The position numbers and the translations under genes are program-made. A stretch of 21,470 bases of DNA, taken from contig JAWQRM010000563.1 of NCBI GenBank assembly GCA_033557675.1, positions 1 to 21,470 of the forward strand. Direction: 5' to 3'. Shown here piece after piece: positions 1-8,410 of the stretch; position 1 is the stretch's first letter; every line of letters begins with the position of its first letter. The notes below the pieces were generated by a model, which searched no databases, had not been told where the DNA came from, and saw only the letters and a program-made list of their open reading frames with translations. The stretch is from Coptodactyla brooksi. Taxonomy: Eukaryota > Arthropoda > Insecta > Coleoptera > Scarabaeidae.

Positions 1-6
1 AAGTTA

Positions 7-27
7 TATATATATATATGTATATAC

Positions 28-64
<37 letters not shown>

Positions 65-66
65 TA
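7..66. repeat. TA-rich microsatellite
   Basis: Nearly pure alternating TA with occasional TG/CA interruptions. It lies directly left of the first transposase remnant. Because mariner-type elements insert at TA, this tract is a plausible landing site, but no clean target duplication can be assigned. Confidence 0.9.
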
Positions 67-75
67 TAAATGTTT

Positions 76-1484
76 CCTTCAAAAAAAAATAAAAAAAAAT
101 ATTAAAATTAATTGTTTACTCTGCGTAATACCTCCCTATTGATCAAGTGACACGCATTTTCAGTTCTTCGTTTCATGTCGTTTCCTTAAAAATAAACAAA
201 ACTGTCAATCTCGCATTCCAAAACAAAATCTAAGCTAATGAGCTTAATTGTTTTGTAGGAATCTGTTCAAAAATTATTATTTTCATTTCAAAATTCAATA
301 ATCGCAATGGATCGTTACGCTTTGGATGAAAAATTAGAAATGGTTTTTATTTATGGAGAGGCTGGAAGAAATGTTAGTCGAGCAGTAGAGCTTTATGCTG
401 AAAAACTTCCGCATGAAAGAGCTCCCAGTTGGACGACTCTCCAAACCATCAATCAACCAAGACGTTGGATACAAGAAACCGCAATCGCCCTCGAAGTACT
501 ACAGATGAAGGCAATCAAATAGCAGTTCTTGCGGCTGTTACCTTTGATCGCCATATAAGTTGTCGTCAAATTGCTGCTGATTCAGGAATATCAAAGTCAA
601 GCGTCCAGAGAGCTTTGAAGCTGAATAAATACCATCCATACCACATTTATTTACATCAAGAAGTCCATGGAATTGATTTTGAAAACCGAGTCACTTTTTG
701 TAATTGGGCAAGGCAACAGTTAAATTAAAATGCAAATTTCTTCTCCAATATTTTATTTTCTGGAGAATCCACATTCACAAATTAATTGGAGTACTGCCAA
801 CTCACATTGGCTCAGAGAAGTTGAGAATCAAAGACCACGGTCAGTGAACGTGTGGTGTGGTATTATTGGGGAGTACTTAATTGGATCTTTATTCATTGAA
901 GGAAACTTGAATGGAGAGATTTGCTGCAATTTTTTGCGCAATGGCCTTCCGAAATTGTTGGAAAACGTTATACTTGATATCAGAAGGTTGATGTGGTATC
1001 AGCATGACGGCTGTCCAGCCCATTTTTCTAGAATGTCTCATGAGGTTCTAGATGGAATGTATGCAGATCGATGGATTGGACGTGGCGGTCCAGTCAACAG
1101 GCGTCCTAGATCACCTGATGTGACCTCACCAGGCTTTTTCCTGTGGGTTTTTTGAGGACAAAGTTTTTTCAGACGTACCAATAACTGCTGACAACATGAA
1201 AAGAAGAATTGAAAATGCGAGTCGATTGATAAACGAGGAGATGCTGCGTCGAGTAAACAATTCTTTTCAATTAAGAATTGAGACGTGTTGGGAACAGGAA
1301 GGATATCCTTTTGAACATTTACTTTCATAAGTTTCTCAAATCAGAATTTTAAACATCCAACAAAATTAATTTTAATATTCAAAATTTTACATTTTAAACA
1401 AAATGTGCATTGCAGAACTTTAACTCTGTCGCAATATGTCTAATTAAAAAACTATTAAAATAAAACATGTCTATTTTTTGAAGG
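76..1484 (+). mobile_element. Possible extent of first DD41D-type mariner-like element
   Basis: An 11-bp inverted pair, CCTTCAAAAAA at 76-86 and TTTTTTGAAGG at 1474-1484, brackets the transposase pseudogene at roughly symmetrical distances (about 220 bp upstream and 144 bp downstream). The pair is A-rich and short, so chance is a real alternative. The left end abuts a TA microsatellite. If these are not the ends, the termini are lost, and only the coding remnant at 307-1330 is well supported. Confidence 0.3.
307..1330 (+). pseudogene. DD41D-type mariner-like transposase pseudogene (copy 1)
   Basis: This is a broken cut-and-paste transposase of the IS630-Tc1-mariner superfamily. The ATG at 307 opens a helix-turn-helix-like N-terminal domain (YALDEKLEMVFIYGEAGRN) of the DUF4817 type that insects often carry in front of this transposase. 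A frameshift near 450-480 moves to another frame holding a second HTH (RQIAADSGISKSSVQRALK). A stop lies at 726-728, and further shifts occur near 785 and 1147-1155. The DDE core is readable in WYQHDGCPAHF and RSPDVTSPGFFLW, and the end reads NSFQLRIETCWEQ to TAA at 1328-1330. The second Asp (codon 1006-1008) is kept. The first site reads LFSGES (codon 762-764) and the third reads GGC at 1132-1134, so both acids are Gly. The second and third sites are 42 codons apart, hence DD41D-type. Assignment to a named group such as rosa or visitor is not proven. Confidence 0.85.
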
Positions 1485-2199
1485 TCCACAAGGATCTGTA
1501 AAAAATATAGGGTTACCATTTGAAAAAAAGAGCTGCGATTGAAATGACCTTGAAGTAATGTTTTGGCTAAGTCTGACTTTAGTATATCTTCATGACATGT
1601 CTCCCTTTTTATTGAACAACTTTTATCTGAACCTTTTTTCCATACAACTTATCTGTATTCTGTCTGTATTCAATAAGTGATCACAATAAGTTAACTTATT
1701 GCTTGCCGTTTCTTATTTTTGTAAATATAATTTATATGCACTAAAAATAAAACTTTTTGTAATCGTTTTCGTTTTAAGTTTATTATTAACACCAATAAAA
1801 TTCAACGCCATTACTGTTGCAGTGATTAATCGTACATACATAAGAACAAGTAAACGAGCTTCAGAGCACAATAACATTTATAATCAGGAGACTATACGAA
1901 AATTATGATAAAAAATTTATGAACTACAGTTGTTATTCTTTGGTATTGACTATTCTTTTGTATAGTAGTTGGTATTGTAAAATGTTTTACAATTTTAAAA
2001 AGGATTTAATTAATATAGAGAGTAGAAATCCAAACTACAGCGCATAAACAAATCTAGTTTTGACTCGCAGATCTCCAGTATTATTGTGTCTATGTACGTA
2101 TACATGTAAATATAAGTACATGCGGATTGTATGCGTTGTAATTCAGTTGATACGGTAGCGGTAGTTTAATAACTTTTCTTATTAACCTAATTTATTCAA

Positions 2200-2470
2200 A
2201 TGATACGCTCGGCTTCGTACATACTCCGTACTGGGTACGGCAATTTAGTGTAATCCATATTAAGTAATTTAATCAACGACCGCATGGTAATTGAGAGCGT
2301 ATTAAGAAGTTTTACAGTGAATATTAAACTAATGCCGCATTCTGGACAATAAAGCCCGTAACGGCCCCAAATTGGACCTTATTTTGATCGTCGGCCATTA
2401 CTCCGAATCGAATTAAGTGAGAGATTTGTATAATGATTGCCTATTTGGCAGTTACCGTACAAGAAAAGAA
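2200..2470. promoter_or_regulatory. Candidate cis-regulatory or conserved noncoding block
   Basis: This block is less AT-monotonous than its surroundings and is packed with homeodomain-type cores: TTTAATCAAC, GGTAATTGAG, ATTAAACTAATG, GACAATAAAG and TCGAATTAAGTG. Between them is balanced-composition sequence such as AACGGCCCCAAATTGG. It has no open frame and no repeat signature. Clusters of this kind are typical of arthropod enhancers, but AT-rich DNA produces TAAT cores by chance. The call rests on texture only. Confidence 0.25.
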
Positions 2471-2786
2471 AAATTTTTATTTGATAGCCATTCCAACATT
2501 CCAGAAAAAAATAGCAACATTTAGCGTAAAATGTCCACTAATTTAGGCATTACTTATTAAATGTAAACACGCTCCTTTAGAACACAGAATAATGACTCTC
2601 GGTGAGTGCTTACGTTCACTTAACCTGATTCATAATTTTATGGGTTTCCCAGCGTACTTTTCATTTCTGGCTAGTAATAAATGTATTATTAACCTATACC
2701 GGTTTTCACGACGTACAGTTAGTTGCATCCAAAGTGCACGCATTTACAGTATGCCTTAGAAGTGAAATCGTCAGGAACTACGGATG

Positions 2787-2804
2787 TTAGATTTGCAAAT
2801 CTAA
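2787..2804. repeat. 18-bp perfect palindrome
   Basis: TTAGATTTGCAAATCTAA equals its own reverse complement. The centre, ATTTGCAAAT, resembles an octamer or POU-type site. It lies in unassigned DNA with no gene beside it, so function is unknown. Confidence 0.9.
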
Positions 2805-3449
2805 TTTCTGGTTGTACCTTTCGATAATATCGAAGTATTTGAAAGATAGTCAAGTTGTTGCTTATTAATCCTATGTTACATCATAATTAACACTAGATTG
2901 CACCCACAAGAGGTGGGGATACATTTAATATTAACGATTGATATTTCAAAAAAAAGTATTAACTATAGGCAAAAATTTGTTCATTTGTTATGGACTATGT
3001 ACAGGTGGTTGCATGAAACTTTGGGCAACTGCTGCATCCATACACGAAGTGTTAGCATCCAAGCACCTTTCCAGGAAGTCAATTGTAGGTTGTTTCTGAA
3101 AAAATTGTAAACGTGGTTAATTTGACAAAGTCAAAGGCAACTAACTCGGGAGTTATCAAACCTATGTATAAGGAAATGGCGTGGATATAGGTGAAGCACC
3201 ATATTATTTATTTACTTATAACAGATGTTCACATTTATTAAGTTTAGTTTCCCGTAGTTTAGTAATTTTAGTTTCCATATTGAGATTTTCAAAAAATCCA
3301 CATCTTTGATTAGATAATTTCCTCATACCTTTAAGAACATTTCAAGTGTTTTAGCATTTCAAAATTCAAATTATTTCCGGAGTTACAGAAATTAGTAGCA
3401 GTGAATGTGGAAATCGGCCAGAAACTCAGGTAACGAGCGGATCCACATA

Positions 3450-3503
3450 CAGGTCGAGGATATTTTCCGGTACCATATGGGTTTTAAGCCCCGCCCCCAA
3501 TAC
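3450..3503 (+). repeat. Left terminal inverted repeat of DD41D-type copy 2
   Basis: This 54-bp arm pairs with 4987-5040 at 47 of 54 positions by direct comparison. The outermost 18 bases are identical, and mismatches concentrate in the inner half. The outer end sits next to a TA dinucleotide. Confidence 0.95.
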
Positions 3504-3540
3504 TAAGACATTTACCAGAATATAGTCAGTGAGACGCAGA

Positions 3541-3584
3541 GGGGAGGGCTATAGTGAATATATAGTGAGGGGAGGGCTATAGTG
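3541..3584 (+). repeat. 28-bp-period partial tandem repeat in 5' leader
   Basis: GGGGAGGGCTATAGTG occurs at 3541-3556 and again at 3569-3584, exactly 28 bp apart. It lies between the left TIR and the transposase remnant. Subterminal direct repeats of this kind can be transposase-binding sites in other Tc1/mariner elements; that role here is inference. Confidence 0.9.
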
Positions 3585-3605
3585 CGTAATGCTACGCATT
3601 ACGCA
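3583..3605. repeat. Stem-loop with 10-bp perfect arms
   Basis: TGCGTAATGC, loop TAC, then GCATTACGCA. The hairpin overlaps the last two bases of the second tandem-repeat unit and lies upstream of the transposase reading frame. It may be a subterminal structural motif of the element. Confidence 0.85.
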
Positions 3606-3708
3606 GTACCTCCACTTCTTCATATTGCCGATGTTATGGCATTACGGGCATTATTTCGTTAGTTCGCACACAGAGCACATTTATTTGTAGTGAACATAAT
3701 TAGAAGAA

Positions 3709-4710
3709 ACAAGTGCGTACACCGCTGAAGAAAAATTACAACTTATCAAGTGGTATTACGGTGGAAGGTCTGCAAGCGATTGTCACGATTTATTCGTAGA
3801 ATCTGTTGCAGGAAGGTCCGCTCCCGCTAGACAAACTATTATTTGACTTATTCAGAAATTTGAGAAAAGTTATTGTTTAAAGGAGTGTACCAAATACCAC
3901 TTAAGAAAGTGCTCACCTGGAAAAGTCGAAGAGAAAGTAAGAAGGGATGAAATGATCTGTGCTGCTGTGGAAGCAGAGAACACAAAATCACGGCTACAAG
4001 AGCTATAATCGGTAAAAGTCGAGACATTTTTCCCGAAGATAATATTCGAAGGATGGAGTTTTGTAATGGAAAAGGCAAATAAGGATGAAAACTTTATTCA
4101 AAATTTTGTTTTTATCGATGGATCCACTTTTCCATTGCATGGAAATTACAATCCTGCTGTTGTTCATTATTAGTCTCGGGAAAAAGTTGGATAAAAGTTT
4201 TCCTGTTCGTACTCAATAGCCGCAAAAGCTGAACGTTTGGACAAGAATTCTTGGCGACCATTTAATAAGCCCTTTCTTGATGAGATCTCAACTTCCCGGA
4301 AATACGTAGAATTGTTAGATACGCAAATACTCCCTGCTATCCGCACCACTTCCGGAATAGACCTGGATGATGTTTGGTATCAGCAAGACGGCAGGCCGAT
4401 ACATAATGTTGCTATAGTTAAAGAATTTTTAATAAATTCAGTTCCTAATCGCATTATGAGTGGCAAAGGGAATATTAAATGGCAATCGAGATCTCCAGAT
4501 TTTTCCCTAAACGACTTTTTTTTGTGGAGCTTCTTGAAACATGCCGTGTACGGCCATGAGCGAGCAGAAAATCTGGATGCCTTGAGAGCTAAAATAATAG
4601 AAATAGCAAATCTTCTCACAACTGAAATGCTTTCTAATGTTAGAAGGAATTTCTATGATAGACTAGGTTACTGTTTGGCATCTGAGAGCGCCCTATTTGA
4701 GCCGCTATAA
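3709..4710 (+). pseudogene. DD41D-type mariner-like transposase pseudogene (copy 2)
   Basis: Transposase of the same broad family as the remnant at 307-1330, but strongly diverged. The family start position reads ACA at 3709-3711, so the initiator ATG appears lost. The N-terminal domain follows (YTAEEKLQLIKWYYGGRSAS). In-frame stops lie at 3844-3846 and about 4006, then near 4171 and 4192. A shifted stretch (PQKLNVWTRILGDHLI) shows compensating frameshifts at about 4194-4290. From 4237 the frame is open to TAA at 4708-4710. All three acids are readable: FIDGS (Asp codon 4117-4119), WYQQDG (4387-4389) and SLNDFFLW (4513-4515). The last two are 42 codons apart, leaving 41 residues between them. 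The C-terminal half is the best preserved part. Confidence 0.88.
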
Positions 4711-4986
4711 TAATTTATTTAATTTAGTATTCTTTTTATGTTCAAATGGGGTTTTAGGAATTTATTTTATTTTAGAATATTTTCTTATTTTGCTTTTATA
4801 AGTAGATTTATGTTCGTTTTGTGCAATCAACATTTAGTGCCAATAACATTTAAAAGGAGATGTTTCTAAGATCTCCGTTTTACGTAAGTACGATATTCTC
4901 CCTGTACGACATACTCCCACCGACGTGCCAGATGTGATTGACTTTACCTCTAACCGTTCAAAGCACAGGCCCCTTCCCGCCAGTAG

Positions 4987-5040
4987 GTATTGCGGGCGCG
5001 GTTTAAAATCTGTATGGTACCAGAAAATATCCTCGACCTG
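4987..5040 (-). repeat. Right terminal inverted repeat of DD41D-type copy 2
   Basis: This is the inverted partner of 3450-3503, ending in CCTG immediately before TA at 5041-5042. Seven mismatches separate the arms, which points to an old insertion. Confidence 0.95.
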
Positions 5041-5166
5041 TATATGAGATCAAAATTCATGATCATAGAATCAGTTTGCTTTGTGACGCAGCAGAGTACA
5101 GATCGCCAAGTGTATTACAAAAATTACATATTTTTTTAAATTGCTTAGTAAAAACCAATTATTGAA

Positions 5167-5790
5167 ATGTCGAAAGAAGTAGCTCTTGATAGAAAAGGTG
5201 GCCGACAAGCAGTTGGACGTCCTTGTCGGAGCACGAAAAAACGACATCGCCCGGCAAATCAGTGGAAAGAGAGGAATCTAGCGCTAATACATCATGTAAA
5301 AAATTAAAGAGCGTTTTGATTTTGCTGTGAATTAATCTTTCGGGTACCGATTAATTAATTTGGTATCTGTTTTTTCTGCTGTAAGTGAAGTACTAAAGTG
5401 TAAAGAGTGCGGAGGTGATATGAACCTTACCGAATCTGTGGCCTTGGTATTACGCTAAAAGTGAATTGTGCTAAATGTGAACCAGTTCTAATAAACTCAT
5501 GTCCTATTATTAATGGTAGAGCATATGAGGTGAATAAACGATTAGTTTTTGCGTTCAAACTTCTTGGTATTGGTTTAGTGGGAATAGACAAATTCTGTGG
5601 AATCATGGACTTACCTAAACCAATTTTCCAATCGTTCTACGATAAAGTTGTGAATGATATTTACACTGCTACCAAAATCATTTGTGAATTGTATATGAAA
5701 AATTCTGTTCAAGAGGCAAAAGATGGAACTTGTATGAAACGTGGCTTCTCATCCCTTTTAGACGTTTCTACTCTCAGGAAGCACTCTTGA
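5167..5790 (+). pseudogene. Truncated Mutator-like (MULE) transposase remnant
   Basis: The ATG at 5167 opens a basic leader (MSKEVALDRKGGRQAVGRP). After degenerate sequence, a zinc-ribbon-like region is readable across a frameshift near 5440: CKECGGDMNLTESV in one frame, then CGLGITLKVNCAKC in the next. A continuous stretch to 5790 follows (YEVNKRLVFAFKLLGIGL, FCGIMDLPKPIFQSFYDKV, DGTCMKRGFSSLLDVSTL). This pattern of paired CxxC followed by NxRLVFAxxLxGxGLxGIxxFCGxMDL and KRGFxSL matches the insect Mutator-like transposase domain as I remember it. The family call is from memory and was not searched. Homology stops abruptly near 5770, where the frame runs into the inverted-repeat block at 5771. 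The catalytic centre is therefore largely missing. Confidence 0.6.
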
Positions 5791-5928
5791 AATGGCGTAC
5801 TTCAAGAATATGCAAAAACCCAAAAGTCGATTTTTTGGACTTTTCTATCTAGATATGACCACCTAAGAAATGACTTGTGCTCACAATTTTTTATTACTGA
5901 ATAATTTCGTTTTTGTAGTTATGAGTAA
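5771..5928 (+). repeat. MULE terminal-region block A, left copy
   Basis: This block recurs inverted at 6684-6848. Shared strings include CTTCAAGAATATGCAAAAAC, CTTGAAATG, AAGAAATGA, TACTGAATAATTT and TTTTTGTAGTTATGA in matching order. It directly follows the truncated Mutator-like frame, so it is probably the 3' noncoding end of that family, brought next to the coding fragment by internal deletion. Divergence between copies includes small indels, so both are old. Confidence 0.85.
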
Positions 5929-5932
5929 TAAT

Positions 5933-6007
5933 TTTCTGGTTATCGTTGCAAAATTCGCAACAATAACCAGTCGTTTATATTACGACTCGTTATTGTTAAC
6001 AGTTGTC
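5933..6007. repeat. Multi-hairpin segment B, left copy
   Basis: Two overlapping stems share one arm. 5936-5949 pairs with 5957-5970 (13 of 14, loop AAAATTC), and 5959-5974 pairs with 5982-5997 (15 of 16, loop TTATATT). The shared arm contains CAACAATAACCAG. The whole segment recurs inverted at 7475-7543. It starts exactly where the similarity of block A ends. Confidence 0.85.
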
Positions 6008-6683
6008 AGAACTATTAAAAAAACAACTTCAGACATGTATGTCGACTACATGTGTTGTTAGCGCCATCCATGTGTGAAACCCGGAAACTTAGTTGCCCAC
6101 CTAGTAGGCCTAACGTTTTAGAAATAAAGTTTGTACGGTAAAATGCTATGATCAACAATGTTCAAAGCCTAAGGTAAATCACATCTAAAACATGCAACAA
6201 GATTTCCGTTCTGTTTATAGTATTAAATACCGTCTCTAGTACACTGTCGATTGTAGGAAAACGTAATTTAGTACTTTTAAAGACTGCAGTATCAAAAATC
6301 TAATTAGGTGTAAAAATAACTATAAATTAAAATACAATATAGAAAAATCCTGTCACCAACAAATGCCCTTCCCTGTAGACCGATACCAACTTAGAAATAC
6401 TAAACATGAATACGGAAAAAAATGGAAAATGTTATCATCATTCAAGAAAAAGCTTGTGTTCGTTCCTAGTCGGATGATCAGAATAACATTTAACACCTTA
6501 TTGGTTACCAAACATGAAATTTATAGTGAATCTTCAAACCTAAATTCTATAGTTGATCTACTGGGGCAGACCACATTTCGAGAAGTATTGTGCCAAACCA
6601 TAGAATTCTAAATATCTCAAATTATTACATTACTGATAAAATAAGACAGAAACACATGATTTCTGTTATTCAACATTAATATT
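6008..6683. other. Unassigned DNA between the two inverted MULE blocks
   Basis: AT-rich sequence without a recognised domain. An open frame at 6363-6611 (82 codons) has a basic lysine-rich start but no family resemblance that I can see. Its composition matches the surrounding noncoding DNA, so I do not call it a gene. No hairpin or TIR was noticed here beyond the flanking blocks. Confidence 0.5.
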
Positions 6684-6848
6684 TTATTCATAACTACAAA
6701 AATTAAATTATTCAGTATAAAAGAATTGCGCGAAAAAGAGTCAGCTCATTTCTTAAGGGGTCATGTCTAGTTAGAAAAACCCAATAAATCGATTTTTAGG
6801 TTTTTGCATATTCTTGAAGTCCGTCATTTCAAGCGTGCTTCCTGAAAG
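6684..6848 (-). repeat. MULE terminal-region block A, right copy (inverted)
   Basis: Reverse complement of the block at 5771-5928, starting from TCATAACTACAAAAA and ending at CCTGAAAG. It carries a few extra bases relative to the left copy (an insertion including TTTTTCGCGC on the minus strand). Beyond 6848 the sequence continues as noncoding DNA that the left copy lacks, consistent with the left copy having suffered the deletion. Confidence 0.85.
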
Positions 6849-7560
6849 TTTCATGTAAATTGGACGAAAATTGACAAAGTTATGAGACTGCGCAGCCGAA
6901 AGCAGTGCGCACTTAAATTCGGCTGTTTTTGTTTTTTTTTACATGAGAGAGAGGTGACTTTGGCAGCAGAATATTTAGTTCATGGGATTCTGTGTAAGTT
7001 AAAAAAAGTTATACTCTACTGATAACTATACCGCAAGCTTTAAACCCGTTTTTCTCGAAATAACATTTTTCGGTCCGGTGATCACGATATCCCGAGAACC
7101 GTTAAACCAATCGGCCTAAAACTTTCTCGTACTTATTCTGTGTATCAAGGGCTTGTTCGCGAACGAAGAGTAATTTTACTGAAAACTTTTTTTATTGAAA
7201 AAATGAGGAAATAAGAGCCCGAAAAGTCGCACTTTTCCTTAAAACGGCCGCCATTTTGTCAAAAGTTATTTTTTGAAAAAATATTTCATTCACGAACAAG
7301 ATATATTCATATACTAACAGAATCTTTTTGAATTTTGATAACAGATGATTTGGCTTAGAACTATCGTGGTCATCGTACAACACCTCTGAAAGATCAGGTT
7401 TCCTTAAAGTAGCCGTAACATTTTTCAAGGAAAGAAAATTTTAATTTTGTTCAATATACGTACTTGTAATATTTGACAACTGTTAACAATAATCAGTCGT
7501 AATACCAACCACTGGTTATTGTTGCGAATTTCGTAACGGAAAAATATTTTTTCTAACGAC
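6849..7560 (-). mobile_element. Noncoding interior of an inverted MULE-related element
   Basis: This sequence continues block A inward and ends at hairpin segment B' (7475-7543). It shows no transposase domain. It does contain the inverted motif pair GCAGCCGAA...TTCGGCTG (about 6893-6924) and stretches of poly-T and poly-A. The minus-strand frame at 7192-7428 has no recognisable domain. It is best read as 3' untranslated or nonautonomous MULE sequence. The boundary with the mariner remnant to the right is unresolved. Confidence 0.4.
7475..7543 (-). repeat. Multi-hairpin segment B, right copy (inverted)
   Basis: Inverse of 5933-6007: GACAACTGTTAACAATAATC here corresponds to the reverse complement of the left copy's right end. 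AACAATAATCAGT (7485-7497) pairs with ACTGGTTATTGTT (7511-7523) at 12 of 13 positions. The outer string GTTGCGAATTTCGTAAC forms a further weak palindrome. Confidence 0.85.
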
Positions 7561-7591
7561 GAAGGTTTGTCTTGTGCAAAATAAATAGCAT

Positions 7592-8410
7592 TTGCGGGAC
7601 GTTTTGCTTTTCTGCTTTAACTTGAAAGAAAATGCAGCTGAAGTACATCGTTGGCTTGAGGAGGTCTACGGCAAACATGCACCATCGAAGCCCACATGTG
7701 AAGATTGGTTTAAACGCTTCAGAAGTGGTGATTTCGACACTGAAGACATGGTACGCAAACATAAGACCGCAGGCACTAAACATGACTGGACAGGATATTT
7801 CCAAACGTTTACATGCCATGACAAAAATTCAAAAGGAAGGAAAATGGGTGCTGCATGAGTTGACTAAGAGACAGATGGAAAATCGAAGAGCCACTTCCGA
7901 AATTTTGCTTTGTTGGCATGAAAGAAAGAGTTTCCTGCATCGAATTGTTACTGGCGACGAGAAGCGGATATATTTTGAGAATCCCAATCGCAAAAAATCA
8001 TGGCTTTCATCTGGCGAAGCATCAACATCGGCGGCACGGCCAAATCGCTTTGGAAAGAAGACAATGCTCTGTATGTGGTGGGACCAGAAAGGAATCGTGT
8101 ACTATGAGGTGCTGAAACAGGGCCAAACTGTCAATGAGCATCTACCGGCAACAATGTGAATGATATTGCACCTCAACGCTCCGTGTCATCGCACTTCTAT
8201 CACTACCACACCTACCGTATTCGCCAGACCTGGACCCTTCCGATTATTACTTCTTCCGGTCGATGGCGCATGGCTTGACTTGGCCAATTTCGAAGAAGTG
8301 CAAACTTGGTTGGATGATTGGTTTCAGTCCAACGCTGCGTCGTTTTATCGTCGCGGTATTCATGTATTGCCAGCGAGATGGCAAACATATGTAGTTAGCG
8401 AGGGACTATG
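7592..8410 (+). pseudogene. mauritiana-like mariner transposase pseudogene
   Basis: Three frames together give most of a mariner transposase. The N-terminal HTH (RDVLLFCFNLKENAAEVHR, then CEDWFKRFRSGDFDTED) runs to about 7765. A deletion and shift lead to ISKRLHAMTKIQKEGKW, HELTKRQMENRRATSE, FLHRIVTGDEKRIYF and RPNRFGKKTMLCMWWDQKG up to about 8140. A deletion leads to HLNAPCHRTS, then LPYSPDLDPSDYYFF in another frame (8215-8253) and FEEVQTWLDDWF to RGIHVLPARW. The first Asp (7956-7958) and third Asp (8242-8244) remain. The second, expected before NAP, reads Leu (CTC, 8172-8174). These motifs fit the mauritiana subfamily. The extreme N-terminus is missing and no TIRs were found. The neighbouring MULE debris may have replaced the left end. 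Confidence 0.9.

Larger units (their letters stand above)
1485..3447. other. Unassigned AT-rich DNA between two elements
   Basis: No convincing coding region, RNA gene or transposon terminus was seen. Short open frames at 1699-1908 and 2898-3110 have no recognisable domain and look like chance. Around 1510 a string TATAGGGTTACCATTTG resembles the start of some insect inverted-repeat termini, but no partner was found. The stretch at about 2200-2470 has a different texture (see separate entry), and an 18-bp palindrome lies at 2787-2804. Confidence 0.6.
3450..5040 (+). mobile_element. Complete but dead DD41D-type mariner-like transposon (copy 2)
   Basis: The element is 1,591 bp long. It begins CAGGTCGAGGATATTTTC at 3450 and ends with the inverse at 5040. 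It is flanked by TA at 3448-3449 and TA at 5041-5042, the target duplication expected of the Tc1/mariner superfamily. The two 54-bp TIRs align without gaps. Inside are a 28-bp-period partial tandem repeat, a 23-bp hairpin and a transposase pseudogene on the same strand. The 5' untranslated part is about 200 bp and the 3' part about 275 bp. Defects in the coding region mean it could have moved only with transposase supplied by another copy. Confidence 0.93.

Noticed and set aside
1038..1328. 96-codon frame on the minus strand
   Set aside because: Antisense to the well-supported DD41D-type transposase remnant; a shadow of real coding sequence.
1508..1525. TATAGGGTTACCATTTG as a transposon terminus
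   Set aside because: Resembles some insect element ends but no inverted partner was found on either side.
1699..1908. 69-codon open frame with a hydrophobic stretch
   Set aside because: No domain, alternative start codon only, AT-rich composition equal to its surroundings; likely chance.
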